A DNA stretch of 64,000 nucleotides from Bathynomus jamesi (GCA_023014485.1 JAJOZX010001073.1:174001-238000); one strand, 5' to 3'; positions 1 through 12,166 are shown, counted from the first letter of the stretch. Notes: a model not told the origin generated them from the sequence alone. Translations and numbers: made by a program.

Positions 1-408
1 TTTTTTACTTGGAGGTCGACCTTTTAATGGGATTCTTGGTCAAAAAAATCCCTTCCGGTGTCGGGTGAACGGGATCTAACCTAGGTGTGAATTTCTTAAT
101 GGTCTCTGGCTTTCTACAACGTTCCTTACCTTTCCTGGATTGTTTCCTTACTCACTTTTGTTCATTCGTTTTTCTGTATCCACCCGAAGAGGATGCCAGT
201 GGGCATCGAACTGTTGCGCAAATAAACTCCGTCTATTAGTGTGGGTTTTATTGTCACGTATAATACCCATTTGGGGAGGGTACAACGGATATGGGTTATG
301 AAAGTTTTGTTTAAAAATCGTATAGAAAACAAAAACATAAAAATCTTGCTTTTAGCATATATTGTACAATGGCGCTCATAAGTATTCGTACAGAGAAATA
401 TTTCAGTT
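1..408. other. No recognisable gene
   Basis: AT-rich sequence left of the first transposon. Short open frames on both strands show no family motif. I see no exon of the DM13 gene that resumes at 4322, so its 5' exons are probably outside the window. Confidence 0.5.
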
Positions 409-1853
409 ATATTCGCCCTTATCTTTTGTACTATGCAGAGGATAGTTATGAAAAGTTTACGGTTTGTTTGGAAAAAAATTAACAAATAAAAAATTAGTTT
501 AACTGTAACATATAATGTAAAACATTAAAGAACTTGAGGAAAATAATAAAAGTTAAAATGCAAAAGTTTTCGTAGTATTATTTAATACTTTATCCACCTT
601 TTGCTTGAATGACTTACTTCGGTGATTTGTTTTTGGTTATTTTTTTATAAAGTTTCGACATCTCTCGATAGGAATTTTAGCCTATTCTTCTAAAGAAAAT
701 TGTTGCAAATCATTCAGATTCGAAGGGTTTCTCTTGCGAGCACCCTTTTCAAATCAAACTATAAATTCTCGATTAAATTGAGAGCTGGACTTTGACTGGA
801 CCACTCGAGAAGCTTGAAATTCTTTTGGTGAAGCTATTTCATGGTGCTCTTACCTTTATGTTTTGGATCATTATCCTGTTACAGTACCCAATTGTGACCC
901 ATTCGCAACTCCCGAACTGAAGGTAATACATTTTCTCCTAAAATTCCCTGATATTTCTTCGAGTTCAAGATTCCATTGATGACAACAAGCTTTCCTGGAC
1001 CAGAAGGCATTAGAGCATCCCCAAAGAAGCAAACTATCACCACTATGTTTAACTGTAGGAGGGATGTTTTTTTCCTCGAATGCAGTATTTGATTTTCGCC
1101 AAACATACCGTTGCTCACTGTTCCCAAATAATTCAATTTTGGTCTCGTCTGTCCAGAGAACTTTCTCCCACAATGCAGACCATTCTTTCTCAATGTACGA
1201 CGTACGGTAGAGGAATGGACATCGATTTTAGACAGTCTTTATATTTGGCAAATATTGTTTGTAGTCACTCGTGGATTCGCAGCAGCCATTCTTTCAATCC
1301 ATCTAGCTGTACGTTCTGAAATCTCGCAAAGTCGTCCACACCTTAGTAGAGTTTTGACTGTTCCATAGTCTTTCCGTTTCTTTATAACTGCAGCAAATGG
1401 AATTCGAAATTCTTCTATCTTCCAAAAACTCTTTCCAGACTCGTGTGCAGCAATAACAGATCTCTTAAGATCTGTAGACAGCTCTTTACCACGACGACCC
1501 ATTGATTAATTATGGCTTGTACACTGTACAGTCATCCATCTTCTATGGAGATTCACAGAGAAAATTCTAGAATTCAGAATTGCCAACAGTCTCTAATCAA
1601 TAAACCGCCAACTACTGATAAAAATTGTAAATTCTTCAATCCTGAGGTGGACACACAAAGTATTAAATAATTTTGTAAATAAATGTACGAAAACTTTTAA
1701 ATTTTAACTTTTTTTTAATTTCCTCATTTTTTTTTATTTTTTACATTATTTGTTGGATTTAAAGTAATTTTTTTATTTGTTAAATTTTCCCAAACGAATG
1801 GTAAACTTTTTGCAACTATCCTATACATGGTACAAAAGACGAGGACGAATATA
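409..1853 (-). mobile_element. Tc1/mariner-superfamily transposon with ~200-bp terminal inverted repeats
   Basis: About 200 bp at the left end (409 to ~600) is repeated in inverted orientation at the right end (~1650 to 1853). Matching blocks include TATATTCG at the tip, CTTTTGTAC, AACAAATAAAAAA, AGTTAAAAT and AAAAGTTTTCGTA. Both tips abut TA, the usual target of this superfamily. The element is ~1.45 kb and encodes a broken transposase on the minus strand. Long repeats of this size recall the IR/DR arrangement of Tc1-like elements. It lies upstream of the first DM13 exon and may be intronic. Confidence 0.8.
871..1502 (-). pseudogene. Tc1-like transposase, broken
   Basis: The N-terminal part (1239-1502) begins MGRRGKELS and reads as the helix-turn-helix DNA-binding region of Tc1 transposases, which binds the inverted repeats. 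After a frame change, 871-1173 holds the first catalytic block (LWTDETKIELFG, first Asp of the DDE/D triad). The next frame (879 onward) overlaps it and gives the VKHSGDSLLLWGC-type block. The second and third catalytic acidic residues are not readable in one frame. A normal protein would be ~340 residues, so at least two frameshifts or deletions separate the pieces. Inactive. Confidence 0.75.
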
Positions 1854-2049
1854 TATATATATTACTTTTGTTGAGTTTGAACGACGGTTCAGGATCGACC
1901 TGCGGTCGACCCCTCTGCAGCATCCCGCCTCATTTGCGGGACTTGGTGAAGGAGGGAATTGCTCTCTGATCGCCTCCTGCCCTCGTAGCCAGCCACGCAT
2001 GGCTGGTCAGGGACTTTGCACAAGAATCTGTCCAGCTGGTTCTTGAAGT

Positions 2050-2052
<3 letters not shown>

Positions 2053-2109
<57 letters not shown>
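2053..2109. repeat. (TA)n microsatellite
   Basis: About 28 uninterrupted TA units. Confidence 0.97.
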
Positions 2110-2111
<2 letters not shown>

Positions 2112-2659
2112 GATTAAGACTCGTAATTATAACTTAAGTGAAAGTGAAATTGGAATTTTAATATTATCACACGGAACATCATTTCGTCCATATATGGATT
2201 CGACAGCTGTCTTAATAATTAAATACCATATAATTTAAATGGTTAAATATTACAAAACATAAAGCAACAATTCCAAAAAAATTTCAAATTGTACCAAGTG
2301 ATAAAAACTTTCTACGATGCAAAATTTTTTTAAAAAACAAGACACATGATTTGCGAATCTTGATGAAGTAGTCTGCCAGAGGTACGACAATCCTTAATAT
2401 TCATGGCAGAACTTGTTCGTCCGGTTTGTAGCGTTCTCATCGGTTAGAGTTAGACGTTCGCTCGTAATTCTTTATTCGTGATTTCAAGCTGTTTCTGTAG
2501 TATTAACATGAAGTCGTAATTTCTAAACTTGGAATATATTAACTTTATCAATAATCCAGTTTCATCCCAATATTTTATACTGGTTATTTCCATTCGTTAT
2601 TTTATACTTTATTCATATTGATCTCTGACACATTTAACATAATCACTCTGCACCTGAAA
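2110..2659. other. No recognisable gene
   Basis: AT-rich intergenic or intronic sequence with stops in all frames and no repeat structure that I could pair with another part of the window. Confidence 0.5.
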
Positions 2660-3004
2660 TTGCATTCCCGTAGCCAGGACCTACCAAGTAGGGGGTCGAA
2701 ATTGTAGAAAGGCGACCTTTTGGTGCAACGAACTAGTCACTGCGGAGGAGTTTGGAGAACTTTAGAGTAGTTTTTGAAGTTTAAAAAAATGAAAAAAATG
2801 CGAGTGTTTATTTACTAAATGATGTTATATACAGGGTGCCCCGAAAAAAATGGTTTAGAATGCGTCGGGGCAACAGATTTTTGGGCCATCCTGTATTATA
2901 ATATCACATCATAAGTTATAACTATGGTTACAAAAGTGGACCTTTCCTGTCAAGGGGGGGGGGGGGGGCGTTCGACCCCCCCCCCTGGCTACGGGCCTGA
3001 ATTG
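2660..3004. mobile_element. MITE with CCCGTAGCCAGG inverted termini
   Basis: The left end (CCCGTAGCCAGG, then GGGGGTCGAA) is mirrored at the right end (TTCGACCCCCCCCC, CCTGGCTACGGG). About 345 bp with no coding capacity, so a non-autonomous DNA element. A long G run followed by a C run near the right end may form a hairpin. It contains a second, tiny inverted-repeat element at 2832-2893. Confidence 0.7.
2832..2893. repeat. 62-bp mini inverted-repeat element, TA-flanked
   Basis: CAGGGTGCCCCGAAAAA at the left is answered by TTTTTGGGCCATCCTG at the right, and TA stands on both sides. It looks like an IS630/mariner-type end pair reduced to almost nothing but its termini, nested in the MITE around it. 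Confidence 0.5.
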
Positions 3005-3387
3005 TCATGCAGATGGAAAAGTGACCCGAATGTAAGTAACTGGCTGTGATAGAATTAGGATTTAATAGTTTTTTCCATTTATCGATAAACTTATAGTTAC
3101 CCATTTATTGCTTAATATTGACACTATAATAATAATAATAATGGTTAATTGATTGTTAATGATAAGGCTGGAGTGACCGTGATCCTTTCAGATCAAATAA
3201 TGTTATTAATTAGGTTGATTGATAGAATGAGTTTTCTTCCTTATTAAACAAAATAAATGATTTAGGAATGAGACAAAATATAAGTTGGTTATTGACAGTC
3301 GAAATTAGATGTACACTTGAATAATGACTTCAATATTAATAGCGCGCGAGGTAATGGTTAGTCTTTATATAAAGTTAGGTTAATGAC

Positions 3388-4242
3388 ACCAGGCCAAAAT
3401 GGGGCCTGCACAAATGGTGTTCACGTGATGATGGCATTCGTGTCACTGGTTCTTCGGAGAGAGAGGTGGAGATGCATCGAGGAGCCCTTGTAACGAAGTT
3501 GAGGTGTGAGGCAAAGCATAAGGACATGCCTTGAAGTAGTCTCTCGCTGTGACGTCATCTTGGTCGTGTTTGTGTTGATGGAACATCGCGAAAGTATTTG
3601 AAAGTGTCTTTGCCACTACGAACTTATGGCAGAACTAGAAAAATCATGTTCTTACCGAATATTTGAAGATATGTTTTGGTTTCTGTATAGGCTTAAATCA
3701 GCCGGTGAGGAACAACTTAAAAATTATTTGGAAACTTTAGTGAAGGTGTATTCAGAAGACATACAACCATCATTGTAAAGTGGACTTATTCAATTATTAT
3801 CATTTTTGCAACAGACCGGAACGACCTCAGATAATATTACTTCAACAGACGTTCTTCACACTATTTATAACAACGCTCTTTTCGAAGTGTTTCCAAATGA
3901 CACCATTGCATTATGTCTTGTTCCTCACGTTCTCCATAGAGAATTGCGAAAGTGAGAGAGAATTTTCAAAATTATTAGTTAATAATGAAGAACCGATTTA
4001 GGTGGAACATATTGCGAGAAAAGTTGAACTCTTTATCGTCGATGTCAACCGAAGAGGATCTGCTAAAGAAAATATTCTTTTAACAGATTGTAACTGATTT
4101 TGCCTTAGAAAGAGGGAGTTTTAATTGTACTTTTGATGTATGGTTCTGTATTTGTACAGTTTATTCTCGTCTTGAAAGATTTGGGGAGGGGGCTTCATCT
4201 TTGCCCCTTAACCTGGGCCTCAGAAATATTAAAATCGGCCCT
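3388..4242 (+). mobile_element. Degenerate hAT element (ZMYM1/TTF-type)
   Basis: The interval runs from a CAGGCC-type left edge to a right edge ending TCGGCCCTG, a plausible hAT terminus pair, although the ends match only loosely and no target duplication is visible. Inside (3627-4010, plus strand) a shattered frame reads MAELEKSCSYRIF, then LKNYLETLVKVYSED, and finally ESEREFSKLLVNNEE. The last matches the ESERxFSKL core of the hAT C-terminal dimerisation region. Several stops and a frameshift near 3950 make it inactive. It ends 80 bp before a DM13 exon. Confidence 0.6.
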
Positions 4243-4321
4243 GGTACAGTGTACTGGGTCTTTCGTTTAACAGAGGTAAAGGGACATTAAATTTAAAACA
4301 ATTTCCTTGATTCTTTTCCAG

Positions 4322-4445
4322 TACCGACGTTCTGGGACCATACAGGAGCAAAAATTTCAGTCTGAAGTTTCCCATCACCCGTAAGAAGGGACAAAGATCT
4401 TTCAGTGATATTAAATGGATATCAGTTTGGTGTAGAAAATTTGCG
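4322..4445 (+). CDS. DM13-domain gene, internal exon (end of first DM13 domain)
   Basis: A 124-bp exon preceded by a pyrimidine-rich tract and AG (4320-4321) and followed by GTAAGT (4446). In the open frame (first base completes a split codon) it reads DVLGPYRSKNFSLKF and then SDIKWISVWCRKFA. This matches the second half of the DM13 domain, whose hallmark is the D-I-x-W-x-S-V-W-C-R-x-F block. DM13 occurs in extracellular or membrane-associated arthropod proteins such as Skeletor; a redox or electron-transfer role has been proposed for the family but is not shown here. The exon ends in phase 0, compatible with the exon at 12001. Upstream exons for the start of the protein are not visible. Confidence 0.8.
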
Positions 4446-4562
4446 GTAAGTTTTTAGGGTTTAATATACGAGTATATATTGTCGCTTCAGTATATCTTTA
4501 AACTAAATATCAGATTCACGACAATGAATTTTAGACCTTAGGTAAGTTATTCAGTATGAAAT

Positions 4563-4580
4563 TAGGTTAGGTTAGGTTTA
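4563..4580 (+). repeat. Short interstitial (TTAGG)n tract
   Basis: About three tandem TTAGG units, the insect/arthropod telomere repeat, inside intron sequence. Similar short tracts occur at 21526-21548, 22062-22076 and 45248-45263. Confidence 0.7.
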
Positions 4581-4629
4581 GTCATTATTTTTAACTAAAA
4601 AACAATTCATTGTGAATCTTAAATCCTAT

Positions 4630-5060
4630 ATACTATTGAGCTAAAATGTGTCTGTGTGTCTGTCTGTCCGCTTTCTTCGGAACCGTGCAGACTAAACGGC
4701 AGATCGGAAAATTCTGCAACCACCACCAACTGATAGCCCATGAGCTGCCGATGTGCTCTGTCAAGTTTCCCAGTCCGAGGTCACTCCGCGGCCGAGGACG
4801 AGCTATTTAATGTCTATTACGAGTGAATGTAATACTTCGAAAACGAAAATGACGAGAGCAAAAATACATAATAAACAGTTTGGTAGTCCCGATAATACGT
4901 AAGTACAGAGGGGTGGGGGAGTGGGTGGAGTAATTGGGTGTGGGGGTAATAGCGTTTTTTACTTTTGTGTGTGGGGTAATGGGGAGAGGGGTGGGGTAAT
5001 GGCGTTTTTTTTTACTTTTGTCGCTTAGCCACTTCTTCCTATGAGGGCGTCATATAATAT
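4630..5060 (-). repeat. Interspersed repeat with (TGTC)n head and G-rich GGGGTAATGG tail
   Basis: Begins TATACTATTGAGC and a TGTCTGTCTGTCCG run, and ends in a G-rich tract built on GGGGTAATGGGG. The same ingredients in reverse complement (GACGGACAGACGG near TATAGTATATTAG, and CCCCCATTACCCCC) make up the tandem repeat at 58905-59790. The two loci therefore seem to be opposite-strand members of one repeat family, possibly Helitron-like; I could not define hallmark ends. The G-rich tract could form a G-quadruplex. Confidence 0.45.
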
Positions 5061-5689
5061 AATTTTAAATGTAGAACCAATAAAAAAATAGATGAAAAAG
5101 TGAAAGAAAAATTTATTATCCATTCAATTTTAAACCGTATCAGAATATACAGCTAGCTGTGACATATACTGTAACATATACTGCTACTTGCCCGGAGGGC
5201 GATAGCGTGTTTTACCTATTTTTAAAGACAAATTATAAAAAATTTTCTTCCATATGTTATTATTATTAATTATAATTTCATTACTTTCTATTAAGTTTAA
5301 GACTGAGAAAACAAATTTAGATAGAAAAATTACTGCCTTCATTGTTCGCCAGACTGTTTCAAACACTACCTGTGTGTATCAGCAAAGCCTACTAGTAGTC
5401 TAGTCAATATGTGATTCGTGGTGGAACAAATTGCAAAAGAAATAATTTTTGTGATAACTTATTCTAGAATCCATACCGAAAAACATCAAAAATGGAAATG
5501 CTTGTAGGTGGTGCAATATTGTCATTTTCAAATTTTAACTTTCATTTTTTATTTTTAAGGGTCGGACCTTTTATTATTATTACTAGTTCAATCATGCCCA
5601 TTTTTGGATATGTTATGTAGTTTGGCACGCTGAGTTTTTTTTTGTTTTTGAAATTGGCAAAATATTAGTTTTTAAGGTTATTATCCATT

Positions 5690-8600
5690 TTTTCAGTTTT
5701 GATGAATATGGAGTGTGTGATCTGCAAGAAGCCTTTAGCGAACGGTCAATCAACTGTGGTACTTGGAGAAAAGGGAAGCATTGGAATCAACAGCGCGAGT
5801 CAATTACGAAAAGACAACATCCAAACATTTGCAGGACAATCAGTGCATAAAAAATGTAGACATGACTACTGCAACAAAAATAGTATCAGTCGTGACTTGA
5901 AAAAGAAAAACACAGAACCATGTTCAACCAGTCGTAATCTGCGTTCTCATGGACCTGGTTTCAATTTCAATGAACAATGCATATTTTGCGGTTAACCTGC
6001 AAAAGTATCAGCGAAAAAGAGAGGCTGTGACGTCTTTCCTGTAAGAACAACTGATTTTCAATCAACCATTGAACGCATATGCGAAGAACGCAGTGACGAT
6101 TGGGCTCACAAAGTTAAAAGTCGGATCGAGTTTGCACAAGATTTGGTTGCCGCAGATGCTATTTACCATCAAGTATGCAATATTAACTTCAGAACAGGAA
6201 AACAAGTTCCCCTAACCTACCAGTCCTCAAGCCATGCTAAAAAATCTAAAGCGGTCGACCCATTGATACTTGTAGAGAAGAAGCATTCAAGAAAGTGGCG
6301 GACTATTTGACAAAAAATGATGATGAACAAGTAACTATTATTGATCTTGTGCGGAAGATGAGAGAATACTGCGGTGATGACGCCTACAGTGTCAAATACA
6401 TGAAGACTAAGATCGAAGAACACTTCGGCAACAACATCGTCATTACTAGCATAAATGGGAAGGCCAATGTGGCAACTTTCAGGAGCACAGCATCAACTAT
6501 CCTGAACACTTTTTACGAGGCACCTAAGCTGACAGACTCTGACGCGGAAAAAATGAGGATTGTGAAGACAGCGGCAGCTCTCATAAAAAATTATATTAAG
6601 CGTATGAACACTTCAAAAGAAATGTACCCGACTTTTGACAAAATTTCGTCTTTGAAAGAGAACATCTTGTTCTTACCAGAGACATTACAACTCCTTTTAA
6701 GAATATTATTTAGTGAAAAGAAGCCAGCCGTAAAGATTTCATCAGTGGACCAGGCCATAGTTCAAGCTACTCGATCTAGAGTCCTCATCGCACCACTTCA
6801 GATCGGTTTGGCTGTTCAGATGCATCACCATTTTGGCTCGAAATTCCTGATTGATTCGCTAAGCAGCCATGGATTCTGTTCATCTTACTCAGAAGTGAAG
6901 AGGTTTGAATTCAGTGCAGCAAGATCACAAAGTACAACCATCCCAGGTATCACACCTAATCACTTTGTGCAGTTCGTGGCAGACAACATTGACCACAACA
7001 TAAGAACTGGATGGATTCAACACATTCCATGGAATGGGAATCATAGCAGCAGTGACGCCTGGAACAAAACAAAAAACAGTGCCAAGATGTTCTCTTACAG
7101 AAGATGTATCGACACTCGGGAAGATTAATATTAACTTTTTCAAAACATCATCTAAAAGTGACACATCGCTGGTCTATGAAAAACTGCCGATTCTCTGCTA
7201 TGATGACCCGACATGGAAACTAGATCTTCTCTGGAAAATTGCATGGCCACTGCGTTCGCCTAAGCCTGGTTGGTCAGGAATGATGCAGGCTGTCAGTCAA
7301 GGAAGTCACCCAGGACAATCATCTATTACATATCTACCAATAATAGACATGAATGCTAGTGACATAAGTTGTGTCTACTCAACAATACGATTTGTTGTGT
7401 GCAGAGGCCAAACGCCACCGTGTAACACCTATCCTCACCTTTGATCAGCCTTTATGGTGGAAAGCTATGAGCATTATAGCAAGTGAGCCATCTGGCAGTG
7501 AGTTGCACTCGATTGTGCTTCGCTTGGGTGCTTTCCACACCGAAATGAGCTTCCTATGTTGCATAGGCCATTTGATGTTAGGGTCAGGCCTTCAATAGCT
7601 GCTGGAGCATGTCTATGCTTCAAACACAGTGGGACACATGATCATTGGCAAAGCTGTGGCGAAAGCAGTAAGAGGCCATTTCCTTGTCGATAGTGCTCTC
7701 AATGCGATGATTGCAGCAAAAGCATTCAATTTCCCCCTTTTGGTGTCCTACATGACTGAAACTACTCGAGTCGGAAATACGCCAGTAACTACCAATCTAG
7801 CTGAGGATCAGTTGGCAGCTGAGGAAAATCCTGGAGAGAGACGGAATACATTTGCTATGACAGACCTCTCAGTCTCAGAGTTGAATCCAGAATATGTTCC
7901 AGTTTCAGCAGAAGACATCAACGAGGACTTTATCACAGCAGTCCAGCTATATGACAAACTTATGGCTGGTGAACTTTTAGTAGATGCGGTCTGTTCAGAA
8001 GTATCCCTTGACAAGGTCCGACAAAAACTGGATCATGAAAAGGCTGCGATATTTGGTCATCGTACTGGACGTCTCTGGTTGCAGTACATGGAGATGATTG
8101 ATCTTCTTCGCCAATTCATAAAGTCAGAAAGAACGGGATACTGGAAAGGTCATCTCCAGTCTCTTCATGAAATGCTGCCGTATTTTGCAGCTGCTGGCCA
8201 CAATTTGTATACAAAATCTGTGCACATTTACCTACAGAAGATGCTCCAACTAGAAAGCCAGCATCCAGATGTGTTTGCATTTTTCCAAACTGGACACCAT
8301 GTTATTCGATGGAGTGACCGATATTGGGCTGGGTTACCATCAGATTTGTTTATTGAACAGGCACTAATGAGAACCATGAAAACGACAGGAGGACTGACAC
8401 ATGGTCGGGAAATGGTGGATTCTGTAGGCACACAATGGCTCCTGTCTTTGCCAGCATGTGCTGATTTGAATAGTGCCATGCAGGAGGTTACGAATACAGA
8501 ATATGTGACAAGCGAGCAACACAAAGATATGACTAAAGCAAGGCAGGCAAGAGACAACAAGGATACAACTTGTCTCCTTCAGTTTCTTCTGGATAGGAAT

Positions 8601-10195
8601 CCATTCTCTGCAGATGCGAATCTCCGCATCATCGCCACTGGTGTCACAGCTGACAAAACTGTAAACGCGGACACAGCAAAAGAAATCGGTTGTAAAATCC
8701 TCGATTCAATGGTGGGGAACGAAGTTATGAACTATACGTTCAAGAGAAAGGAACAAGTTGTCACAATGGACAATAAGGTTTCTGTTAAAATCGATGGTGA
8801 ACCCATCTATGTGGATCCACAGTTACTTTTCCAGCGATTGGTAACAGCTGCTACTGAAGTCACCGACAATATAGCGGATATATTCAAATATGAGCTGTGC
8901 AGCCAACCTTCATCTTTATTTGAGTCCTCGGGACTTCTTCGTCAGGCAAAGAAGTCAGCACTAGCTGACGCAATTTGGACTGCAGGAAGAGGTGCTGACA
9001 TGCCTCCGCCATCGGATGGAGAAATGAAGTACGTCCTTGACGGTGGCTCACTACTCCAACGACTGTCATGGCCACGTGATGCTACATTTGACTCTGTCTG
9101 CAAGATTTACGTTGACTATGTTACAAGAACATACAAGTCTCCCATCATAGTTTTTGATGGATATGGAGCAGGTCCATCTACGAAGGATATAACACATCTT
9201 CGTCGATCAGGAGGTACTTGTACTACCGGTATCCAAGTCAACTTTATCGGGGGGATGCCCATCAAAAAGGAACACTTTTTGGCCAACATCACAAACAGAG
9301 GTTCATTATCATGCTCAGTGAGAAGCTGCAAGAAAAAGGGTGCAAGACTGTTCATGCAGAGAGTGATGCCGATTTGTTAATTGTCCAAACAACAGTAGAA
9401 TCTGCTTCCACTTGTGCCACAACTGTCATCGGAGAGGACACGGACCTCTTGATATTGCTCTGCTTCCATGCTGACTCATCTTCCTTTGATCTTTTCCTTA
9501 GGTCAGAGAAAAAGAACTCCAACAAGACTCATAAAATGTGGAACATTCATTGGCTGCAGAGTGCTTTGGGTCTAGAGACATGCAACTTGCTTCCATTTGT
9601 GCGTGCAGTCAGTGGCTGTGACACAACGTCAGGCTTGTTTGGCATTAGTAAAAGGGTTGCTTCGAAGAAGCTGAAGAGTAATACTCATTTCAAGGAGCAG
9701 GCAGAAGTATTCTGCCGAGTAGCATCCACAGATGAAGTCACCTCAGCTGGAGAAGAGGTGCTTGTCTGCCTGTACAATGGTACCCCAGGTGAATGACTGG
9801 ATGCACTGTGCTACCGACGATTTCGAGAGAAAGTTTCTGCAAGTATCTTTTCTGTACAGGTTCACACTCTGCCACCAACAGCAGCAGCAGCACAATATCA
9901 CAGCGCCCGTGTGTATTTGCAGGTTCAGCAGTGGATGGGCAAGCTTTTGGGTCCAAAGATTCTGGATGGGTATTGGTTCATGGTCGACTTGAACCACGAA
10001 CAACAGATTTACCACCAGCTCCAGATCCTCTACTGAAGGTTATCAGATGCACCTGCAAGACGGACTGTAATACAAACCGGTGCAACTGCCAAAAAAATGG
10101 TCTGGAATGCTCAATAGCATGTGAGTGCAAGGGAGCTAGTTGTGCAAACTCACCCTCATCTTCTATGGAGAACATGGCTGAGGAACTGTGAAATG
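5690..10195 (+). pseudogene. Nuclease/CXC transposon-like gene, copy 1 (degenerate)
   Basis: One long gene in several frames, related along its whole length to the better defined element at 38310-43670. Order: a Cys/His N-terminus (5699-6200; CVICKKPL, VHKKC, CIFCG, YHQVC); a long middle region (6295-9100; e.g. ATRSRVLIAPLQIGL, FDQPLWWKA, WSDRYWAGLPSDLFIEQALM); a core with four spaced acidic motifs, IVFDGYG (9143-9163), AESDADLL (9355), VIGEDTDLLIL (9425) and SGCDTTSGLFG (9610); and a C-terminal CXC cluster (10045-10140). In FEN1/XPG nucleases FDG, E/D-x-A, ExDxD and GCD motifs occur in the same order, so a PIN-like nuclease fold is inferred. Damage: stops near 5993, 7598 and 9794, and frameshifts near 6260, 7025, 7380 and 9290. 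It sits in the first visible intron of the DM13 gene. I could not pair inverted repeats at its ends. Confidence 0.75.
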
Positions 10196-10304
10196 TCATA
10201 ATATATGTAGTGCAAATGACTGTAATATATACACCTTACCTTATGTTGTTTCGTGCGTTGGTCTCTCTTCACACGGAGGTCAAGCTGGTGGCCCCGCCTA
10301 TATA

Positions 10305-10962
10305 CAGGGTGTTTCAGGAGGAAAGGTCAATACTTCGGGAGGTGATAGTATCGGTCATTGTGAGATAAAAAGTTCATATGAACATGTGTCTAATTCTGAA
10401 TGGTTACGGAGATAGAGCTGTTTGAATCTGATGCGCGCGCAGCTCTTCCTCCCTCCCGCGGTGGTCCCATTCAATGGCCACCAAAGTCTCCAGACCTCTC
10501 TCCGTTAGATTAATTATTGTTTGTGCGAGTGGATGAAAAGTCAAGTTTACAAAAGAAAGGTGGATACACGAGACGAATTGCTCGCGCGCATTTTGGATGC
10601 TGCTGCCCGCATAAAGGAACGTCAAAATCAACTCAGACGAACAATACGCGATCTTCGCACACGAGTTGCAAAGTGCATTGAGGTTGACGGTGGGATTTTC
10701 GAAAACGTATTGTAAACTGTAACAAATTTGTCATTTCTGTATCTGATACCATTCAAAATGCCAATGTTTAAACATTAAATGTTAGAAACAGTAATTGGTT
10801 TCTCTTTCTTGATTACCATTAACAATGCTTTTGTATTTGTAGATTCAAACAGCTCTATCTCTGTAACCATTCAGAATTAGACACATGTTCATATGAACTT
10901 TTTTTCTCACAATGACCGATACTATCACCTCCCGAAGTATTGACTTTCCTCCTGAAACACCC

Positions 10963-10964
<2 letters not shown>
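10305..10964 (+). mobile_element. IS630/mariner-type deletion derivative with ~125-bp inverted repeats
   Basis: The first ~125 bp (10305-10429, starting CAGGGTGTTTCAGGAGGAAA) return inverted at 10841-10964 with only a few differences. TA precedes the left end; the right flank has TG. The 660-bp element keeps only the 3' end of a transposase reading frame, so it needs a helper in trans. It follows the end of nuclease/CXC copy 1 by about 110 bp. Confidence 0.85.
10521..10715 (+). pseudogene. C-terminal piece of an IS630-type transposase
   Basis: A 64-residue open frame (CEWMKSQVYKRKV, TRDELLARILDAAARI, then RVAKCIEVDGGIFENVL) resembles the region after the third catalytic residue of IS630/mariner transposases, where [F/Y]LWGxxKxxVY is followed by a helical segment. 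The first codon of the frame is TTG, so this is the tail of a longer frame, not an independent gene. All catalytic acidic residues have been deleted. Confidence 0.6.

Positions 10965-10975
<11 letters not shown>

Positions 10976-11032
<57 letters not shown>
10976..11032. repeat. (TA)n microsatellite
   Basis: About 28 TA units directly downstream of the IS630 derivative. Expansion at a TA insertion site is a plausible origin. Confidence 0.95.
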
Positions 11033-11038
<6 letters not shown>

Positions 11039-12000
11039 TTTCTTGTAGTTCACCAATTTTTATAACTGTATCTGCATAATTAAGCATACCAGTTGTTCTG
11101 TAACAAAGTGCTGTATTCATTCATACTTCCGGGCGAGGGTGTAAATGCGCGCAGTCTACCTGTAGTGAAAGTTGATTTTAATCATGTTGTACCAAATCCT
11201 TTTCTCTCCATTTTGGATATAATGTTCTTGACGTATTCATCAATGCAACACAGTGAAAATATATTTTTTTGCAATTAGTTCTAGGTTGACTCTTTTTTTC
11301 CTGCTAAATTGACTGGACTATAGGTAGTCTTATCATAAAGTTTCATTTCATTGATAAATGTTCATATAAAAATTAACTCGCAACGCCCTCCGAAGTGATA
11401 TATACAAAATGAAAATCCCAATGACGATTTTTCTGCTCATTCTACGTCATGTAGTTCAGTGGGGTAGATGTCAGTCTGAAATGGCTCCTAAATATGGTCA
11501 CATGTTTTCTAAATGAAATGTAAATGTAAATAACGCCCAGATAAAAGGAAATCCAGACAATATAACTTTCCAGTACTCCCCAAAAGATAAATCTTTGGTA
11601 CGTAGTAAGTAGTTGTAATAAGTTGTAGATTTCATGACACCTCATGAGTGACAAGACTCTGTAGTAGGTTTTGGTATCATCTTGTAGTTTTATATGCAGT
11701 GGGTCACTTTATTCTTGTGGAATTGCCTGCGCGTTTTTTATAGCAGTTTTGGAAGTCGCTATACGTGACGTATGTGACATCAGTGAGGAGTGCCAGAAGC
11801 TGGCATATCGCCATATCTTCTACTATTAGATTCCTTTTAGAAAATAGTATACTGTACATTACGTACTATATTCCTAACATTGTCCTGAACCTCCTGGTGA
11901 AAACCCGTAGACTACAGTTTGCGAACCATTGACGTTAGTGATTGTGCCATTTAAGCCTAAAAATAACTTAAAATTTAATATTTTTCTTAAACATTTTTAG
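11033..12000. other. Intron sequence, no recognisable element
   Basis: Unremarkable AT-rich sequence between the TA repeat and the next DM13 exon. The last ~20 bases are a T-rich splice acceptor tract. Confidence 0.5.
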
Positions 12001-12166
12001 ATCGACTTCGGATACGTTACAATTCCCTCCAAACTGCGATTACCTAATCCAGAGAACGCAGGATCACTTACCAGTAACGACGGTATGGTGCAGTCATCTA
12101 ATGTTATTATGGAAGACTCTGAAACGATAACGGTTGAAGATTTTTCTTACGATGGATCAGTTCCAG
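12001..12166 (+). CDS. DM13-domain gene, internal exon (domain 1 end / domain 2 start)
   Basis: A 166-bp exon between TTTTTAG (ends 12000) and GTAAAT (12167). In phase 0 it reads IDFGYVTIPSKLRLP, the end of the first DM13 domain (family pattern V-x-F-G-x-V-x-I-P), then a spacer, then SSNVIMEDSETITVEDFSYD, the start of a second domain (family pattern D-x-x-T-I-x-I-x-D-F-x-Y-D-G). It ends with one extra G. That G joins the AC at the start of the exon at 19239 to make an Asp codon, restoring the D-A-x-F block of the family. The frame is fully open and free of the decay seen in the surrounding transposons. Confidence 0.85.

Noticed and set aside
162..485. 107-codon open frame on the minus strand
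   Set aside because: AT-rich, no motif, and it overlaps the left inverted repeat of the Tc1 element.
8228..8560. 110-codon minus-strand frame in the copy 1 region
   Set aside because: Shadow of the plus-strand nuclease/CXC coding sequence.
10845..11120. Minus-strand frame with a long Tyr-Ile run
   Set aside because: Translation of the (TA)n microsatellite and an inverted repeat.
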